Part shown: positions 60,163-64,000 of the stretch, in pieces
How positions within the stretch are numbered: position 1 is the stretch's first letter
Layout of the letters: every line of letters begins with the position of its first letter
Source: Lachnospiraceae bacterium
GTDB lineage: Bacteria; Bacillota; Clostridia; Lachnospirales; Lachnospiraceae
NCBI GenBank assembly: GCA_902363835.1
Contig: CABJBM010000010.1
Location: forward strand, 133,448 to 197,447
Direction: 5' to 3'
DNA: 64,000 nt
Translations under genes and position numbers: made by a program
Notes under the pieces: model-generated
What the model was told of the DNA's origin: nothing
Seen by the model: the letters and a program-made list of their open reading frames with translations, nothing else
The model's database searches: none

Positions 60163-60969
60163 ATGGCAGTTTGGCAGGCGCTACTTATAGCGGTATGGGC
60201 CGGGTATTGTTCATTTGACGATCAGGGCCCGCAAATGCTCCGGAGACCTTTGCTCATAGGTCCGCTGGTGGGCATTATATTGGGAGATGTGAAGACAGGG
60301 CTGATTATTTCCGCAACCCTGGAGCTGATGTGGATGGGGCTGGGAAACATGGCCGGTTACAGAACGCCGGATATGATTATCGGAACCATTGTGGGAACCA
60401 CGATTTCCATCACCAGCACAGGAGCAACGGCAGAGGGGATTGCAGCAGGCGTTGCGGCAGCTACCACGGTAGCGGTTTTATCCCAGCAGCTTCTTCTGAT
60501 CTTTGATTTTGTCCGCCAGTTCTTTGCGGTATGGGCAGACAGGCTGGCTCTGACCGGGGAATTTGACAGCATTTTAATGGTGAATTATGTGGCCATTGCA
60601 TTCCAGTTTTTGCTCCGGGCGGTTCCGACATTTCTTGTGGTTTATTTTTCAGCAGGGGTTGTGGATAAGGTTTTAAATGTCATTCCCAGCAATATTTTAA
60701 AGGGCCTAAGCACTGCCTCCGGAATATTGCCGGCAGTGGGTTTGTCCATCCTCATGACAATGATGATGAAGGGCTTTATGTGGCCTTTCCTGATTTTCGG
60801 TTTTGTGGTGTCAACCTATCTGGGGCTTGGAATTTTGCCGGTGACCTTGATTTCCCTGGCATTTGCAATGCTGTATTCCGTCATAATGGAGATAAAGGAC
60901 CGTCAGAATGAAACACCGGTGGTGGTTTCAGGACGGGGAGATGATGAGGATGGAGGTTATGACTTATGA
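60163..60969 (+). CDS. PTS mannose/sorbose-family EIIC
   Basis: 268 residues with about seven membrane helices, of the mannose-fructose-sorbose EIIC family. Features are MAVWQALLIAVWAGYCSFDDQG, RPLLIGPLVGIILGDVKTG and the GLSTASGILPAVGLSIL segment. It transports the sugar with EIID. AAAGGGGGTTTACAATT precedes ATG 60163. First structural gene of the operon, overlapping EIID by four bases. Confidence 0.93.
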   Translation: MAVWQALLIAVWAGYCSFDDQGPQMLRRPLLIGPLVGIILGDVKTGLIISATLELMWMGLGNMAGYRTPDMIIGTIVGTTISITSTGATAEGIAAGVAAATTVAVLSQQLLLIFDFVRQFFAVWADRLALTGEFDSILMVNYVAIAFQFLLRAVPTFLVVYFSAGVVDKVLNVIPSNILKGLSTASGILPAVGLSILMTMMMKGFMWPFLIFGFVVSTYLGLGILPVTLISLAFAMLYSVIMEIKDRQNETPVVVSGRGDDEDGGYDL

Positions 60970-61841
60970 GTGCTGGGAAAGAGAAAGCGGTGGGACTGGA
61001 TAATCCCAATACACAGGCAAAAGGAAGTTACATAAAAATAACCCGTAAGGATTTGAATGCGGTCTATTGGCGTCTGCAGATTTTCGGCCTTGGGATCACC
61101 ATAACCTCAAGCAATGCCCAGGCCATTGGATTTATTACTGCATTGGCGCCGGTATTAAAAAAGGTTTATAAGGATGCAGATAAACAGGCAAGGGTAGAGG
61201 CAATGCAAAGGCATCTGGCTTATTTTCTTTCTCAAAATACGGCTACGGGCATGATCCTTGGGATCACTGCGGCCATTGAGGAAACCACGGAATTGGATGA
61301 AAAAGATGCGGTAGTTGCGGTAAAGGCAGGCATGATGGGACCTTTGGCAGGAATCGGGGACAGCGTATTTAAAATCACCATCCAGGCAATTGCAGGAAGT
61401 ATTGGTGCCGCCTATGCCCTCCAGGGAAATTTGATCGGCCCCATTCTCATGTTCCTGATTTACAACGGAATTAACATTGGGGTCAAGTATTTCGGCACTG
61501 TCATGGGATATGAAAAAGGGATCGAATTTGTACAGAGCGGGGAGCAGGCAAAGGTGATCCAGAAGATCATAAATATTTCCACCATGGTGGGTGTGATCGT
61601 GCTTGGGGCTCTTATAGGAAATTATGTGAAAATCAATGTAGGCACGGAAATCGTCATCAACGAAACCGTTGTAAACATTCAGGCCCTTTTAGACGGGATC
61701 CTTCCCAAGCTGCTTCCGCTTTTGTTTACCATCGGACTTTACAGGCTTCACAGCCGGATGCCGAGAAAATATTTGATCCTGCTCATTTTCGGCATTTTGA
61801 TTGTGGGAACCTTGCTGGCAATGGCAGGTATTCTGGTTTAG
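60966..61841 (+). CDS. PTS mannose/sorbose-family EIID
   Basis: 291 residues. Typical EIID motifs are RLQIFGLGITITSSNAQAIGF at the N-terminus, KVYKDADKQARVEAMQRHLA, FLSQNTATGMILGITAAIEE and GPLAGIGDSVFKI. The C-terminus has membrane helices. EIID and EIIC form the membrane complex. It overlaps EIIC by four bases. The EIIA gene follows with a 44-base gap. Confidence 0.94.
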   Translation: MSAGKEKAVGLDNPNTQAKGSYIKITRKDLNAVYWRLQIFGLGITITSSNAQAIGFITALAPVLKKVYKDADKQARVEAMQRHLAYFLSQNTATGMILGITAAIEETTELDEKDAVVAVKAGMMGPLAGIGDSVFKITIQAIAGSIGAAYALQGNLIGPILMFLIYNGINIGVKYFGTVMGYEKGIEFVQSGEQAKVIQKIINISTMVGVIVLGALIGNYVKINVGTEIVINETVVNIQALLDGILPKLLPLLFTIGLYRLHSRMPRKYLILLIFGILIVGTLLAMAGILV

Positions 61842-61885
61842 TAAAATTGTCTGCAGAAATAAAAAACAGGGGAGAAAAAATAGAT

Positions 61886-62329
61886 ATGGGAATTCGCATA
61901 ATTCTGGCAAGCCATGGCCTGTATGCCCAGGAGGCATTAAATACGGCCGGATTGATCATCGGAGATATTGCAAAATATGTGGATGTCATTTCCGTAACAG
62001 CGGATAAAAGCTATGACCAGTGTCTTAAGGAGCTGTTGGAGCTGTATGCTTCCTATGAAGACAAAGGATCAGGAGTTTTGATCTTAACGGATATTTATGG
62101 AGGGACACCGGCCAAGGCAGCCACTTACTTAGCATTGACAGCGCCTGACATCCTGGTGTATTCCGGGTTTAGCATGCCTGTGTTAATGGAACTGTTTATT
62201 GCACAGCCTGAAACACTGGAAGAGGCGGGCACCATTATTGAAAGGGCTTATGAAATGGGTCTGGTCCGCATAAACGACAAGCTGATAGAAGAGGGGGAAC
62301 AAGATGGCGATCAAATGGATTCGTATTGA
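61886..62329 (+). CDS. PTS mannose-family EIIA
   Basis: 147 residues. The active-site His10 is in LASHGLYAQEAL, and DIYGGTPAKAA follows in mid-protein, as in EIIA-Man. It receives phosphate from HPr. GGGGAGAAAAAATAGAT precedes ATG 61886; an upstream in-frame start at 61847 is rejected because it has no site. It overlaps EIIB by 26 bases. In this operon IIA and IIB are separate proteins, unlike the fused EIIAB of E. coli mannose PTS. Confidence 0.93.
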   Translation: MGIRIILASHGLYAQEALNTAGLIIGDIAKYVDVISVTADKSYDQCLKELLELYASYEDKGSGVLILTDIYGGTPAKAATYLALTAPDILVYSGFSMPVLMELFIAQPETLEEAGTIIERAYEMGLVRINDKLIEEGEQDGDQMDSY

Positions 62330-62789
62330 TGACCGGTTGATTCACGGTCAGGTAGCAACTTCCTGGTTAAGCCACATCGGAGCGGAGCAGGTGATCTGCA
62401 TCAGCGATGCCGCTGTGGATAATCCGGTGCAGGTGCAGGTACTGAAAATGGCGGCGCCTGCCTATATTGTCCACGTGTTCGGCGTGGATAAATTCATCAG
62501 GGTATATGCCAACAATCCCATTAAGAAAAACACATTTCTGATCATGGGAAGCTTCAGCGATGCTTTAAGGCTGAAGGAGGGGGGCGTGCCCATTGACCAC
62601 ATTAATTTCGGAGGGATGAGGACGACTCCGGAAAGGACCATATCCTATGACCATATTATCTGCTTTTCTCCAAAGGAAGAAGAGGATTTTAATAAGCTTT
62701 TGGATATGGGGGTCAAAATCGAATATCAGGTCGCTGCCTACGATGCCCCTGTGGATTTGAAAAAGAAGATAGAACAGTTTAAGAGGTAA
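62304..62789 (+). CDS. PTS mannose-family EIIB
   Basis: 161 residues. Active-site His14 is in RIDDRLIHGQVATSW, and SHIGAEQVICISDAAVDNP follows as in EIIB-Man/Sor. It transfers phosphate to the sugar during transport. GAGGGGGAACAAG lies in the EIIA gene just upstream of ATG 62304. A tyrosine-phosphatase-like gene follows after four bases. Confidence 0.94.
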   Translation: MAIKWIRIDDRLIHGQVATSWLSHIGAEQVICISDAAVDNPVQVQVLKMAAPAYIVHVFGVDKFIRVYANNPIKKNTFLIMGSFSDALRLKEGGVPIDHINFGGMRTTPERTISYDHIICFSPKEEEDFNKLLDMGVKIEYQVAAYDAPVDLKKKIEQFKR

Positions 62790-62793
62790 TGCC

Positions 62794-63858
62794 ATGGAGA
62801 TAAAATATATCGAGGCCTTTCCTCTGGATAACGGCAAAACAGAATTAAACATTGTTTCCCACGAAGAGACCATGGAGGAATATCAGCTGTACTGGACCTA
62901 TGAAAAGGATCCCTTTACCAAAAACCGAAGTTTTCTCCTCTCATCCAGGGAAAAAAGGCTGACGTTCGATGCCGCGCCTGAAAAAAGAAAACAGATTTAT
63001 TTTATCATTGAATGGAAAGGCCAGGCCCCCATGGTATTCGGATACCGGATTCTTCCGGTGGACGGAATGTATAACCTGCGGGACATAGGGGGATATATGA
63101 CCGGGTCGGGAAAGAGAATAAAATGGGGCGTAGGATTCCGCTCTGATTATTTCGCTTTTCTGGAAGACACGGGACTGGAGTATGTAAATAGCCTGGGAAT
63201 TAAAACCATCATTGATTACAGAAATGAGGGGGAGATAAAAAGAAGCCCTAACCGGGAGTTGGGAGAGGGTGTGACCACTTACTCCTGTGATCCCAACGCC
63301 CATACGGCCATGGTTGCCGGCCTCCTTCATAATAACGTAAACCTTGCAAAGGATGAGGACATCATAGAGCAGGCCCGAATTGCGGTGGAGGAGAATCCCA
63401 ATGCCGGGGATTTAAGGATGATACAGCAGCAATTGAATTTTGTCACATCTGATGAAAGCCGTGCTGCTTTTGGAACCAGCTTAAGGCTCCTGGCCCTGGA
63501 GTCAAACAATCCCAGCGTTCAGCATTGCAGGGGAGGAAAAGACAGGACAGGATTCGGAGTAATGCTTTTGGAAGGGATTTTAGGGGTTCCGAAAGATATT
63601 TTGATCTATGATTACATGCTCACCAAAAGGGCAAGAGCGGAAAAAAATGTCCGCTATTATCAAAAATATCTGGAACTGGCAAAGGATAAACGGGTGGCAG
63701 ATTACCTGTTCTCCCTGTTTGATACAAAGCCGGAGTATATCGAAGCCTCCATCAATAAAATACTTGAGGATTACGGCACTATCAGGGAGTATGCAAAAGC
63801 TGCTTTATCACTGGATGACACGGTCATCAAACAGCTGGAGGATATTTTCCTGGAATAA
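62794..63858 (+). CDS. Tyrosine-phosphatase-like protein (Y_phosphatase3/DSP-type) in PTS operon
   Basis: 354 residues. An N-terminal beta-rich part (1-85), then a phosphatase domain: NLRDIGGYMTGSGKRIKWG (residues 94-112), DYRNEGEI, and the PTP loop HCRGGKDRTG with Cys245 and Arg251 (CX5R). The family dephosphorylates phosphotyrosine, phosphoinositides or phosphosugars. Its ATG is four bases after EIIB, so it is co-expressed with the PTS. A substrate made by the PTS, such as a sugar phosphate, is a plausible but untested target. AGAGGTAATGCC contains the site and start. Confidence 0.85.
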   Translation: MEIKYIEAFPLDNGKTELNIVSHEETMEEYQLYWTYEKDPFTKNRSFLLSSREKRLTFDAAPEKRKQIYFIIEWKGQAPMVFGYRILPVDGMYNLRDIGGYMTGSGKRIKWGVGFRSDYFAFLEDTGLEYVNSLGIKTIIDYRNEGEIKRSPNRELGEGVTTYSCDPNAHTAMVAGLLHNNVNLAKDEDIIEQARIAVEENPNAGDLRMIQQQLNFVTSDESRAAFGTSLRLLALESNNPSVQHCRGGKDRTGFGVMLLEGILGVPKDILIYDYMLTKRARAEKNVRYYQKYLELAKDKRVADYLFSLFDTKPEYIEASINKILEDYGTIREYAKAALSLDDTVIKQLEDIFLE

Positions 63859-64000
63859 CAGATGCCCCTTGCGATAACCATGAGCACAATAGGGAGGCGG
63901 AAATATAGTCCTGTCCCCAAATTGTGTACAAAAAATGGGGCTGTGAAATAAGTCTCTACAAAAAAGGAGGATTCTCTTCTGAGCGATAGCTTGGAAGAGG
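63859..64000. other. Window edge, possible start of an insertion sequence
   Basis: Contains CCCCAAATTGTGTACA followed by AAAAAATGGGG (an imperfect inverted repeat around TGTACA), then AAAAAAGGAGGATTCTCTTC and the beginning of a possible reading frame. This looks like the end of an IS256-type element or similar, but only about 90 bases are present. Confidence 0.3.

Noticed and set aside
1..64000. rRNA or tRNA genes and a prophage
   Set aside because: No tRNA-like cloverleaf or rRNA segment was noticed and no phage structural genes are present.

Overview
The window looks like a chromosomal segment of an anaerobic, spore-forming Clostridia member, most likely a Lachnospiraceae species of the Lacrimispora/Clostridium saccharolyticum type (inference from gene content, not a database match). 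Reasons: moderate GC, strong AGGAGG ribosome binding sites, TTG/GTG starts, oxygen and nitrosative stress genes typical of strict anaerobes (hybrid cluster protein, desulfoferrodoxin, hemerythrin), several PTS systems, a spore photoproduct lyase relative, and families such as DUF4317 and DUF6483 that are common in this group. No rRNA, tRNA, CRISPR array or complete mobile element is visible.

Layout. 1-1.4 kb: end of an ascorbate-type PTS IIC gene and a TrpA-like aldolase. 1.5-6.3 kb: MarR + short-chain dehydrogenase, then a TetR gene, lon protease and a DUF1858 gene joined by two near-identical operators. 6.3-10.8 kb: DUF6483 gene, then CdaR regulator, GntP-family permease and glycerate kinase (sugar-acid use). 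10.8-14.4 kb: chemoreceptor with a structured leader and an SPL-family radical SAM protein. 14.5-19.6 kb: a nitrosative/redox stress island (ferredoxin, HcpR-like Crp/Fnr regulator, cupin, Hcp, DUF1858, an unrecognised 202-residue protein, hemerythrin) with two identical 14-bp palindromes placed at -41.5 from predicted starts. 19.7-29.6 kb: XRE + P-type ATPase; TcdA, rhodanese-TtcA fusion, Rrf2 regulator; secreted CAP-domain protein; a large GGDEF/HD-GYP sensor.

29.7-35 kb: two cystine uptake systems, TcyP and an ABC transporter, share an operator-like palindrome at their promoters; the ABC operon is preceded by a 35-codon leader peptide with seven cysteines, four of them consecutive, followed by a long hairpin, which suggests cysteine-responsive attenuation. 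35-40 kb: TetR and a pair of half-size ABC transporters of the siderophore-type subfamily. 40-50.4 kb: Fe/hexose-phosphate-type ABC transporter, a highly structured intergenic element, phosphohexomutase, a PP2C-like protein, and an HptARS-like sensor trio (binding protein, kinase, AraC-type regulator); together they suggest sugar-phosphate sensing and uptake. 50.4-52.1 kb: desulfoferrodoxin and DUF4317. 52.1-53.3 kb: acyltransferase.

53.5-55.3 kb: a full-length homologue of the type IIS restriction endonuclease FokI with intact catalytic residues but no methyltransferase in the window. 55.3-57.7 kb: Crp/Fnr regulator and SulP transporter. 58.1-63.9 kb: PRD-type regulator, a complete mannose-family PTS (IIC, IID, IIA, IIB) and a tyrosine-phosphatase-like protein in the same operon. 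The last 140 bases may be the end of an insertion sequence.

The most unusual points are the orphan FokI-like enzyme, the cysteine-rich leader with its shared operator, the four-armed palindromic element at 44.1 kb, the HcpR-type regulon with an uncharacterised protein, and the lon/TetR operator pair. All family names come from recognising sequence motifs by eye; no search was run.
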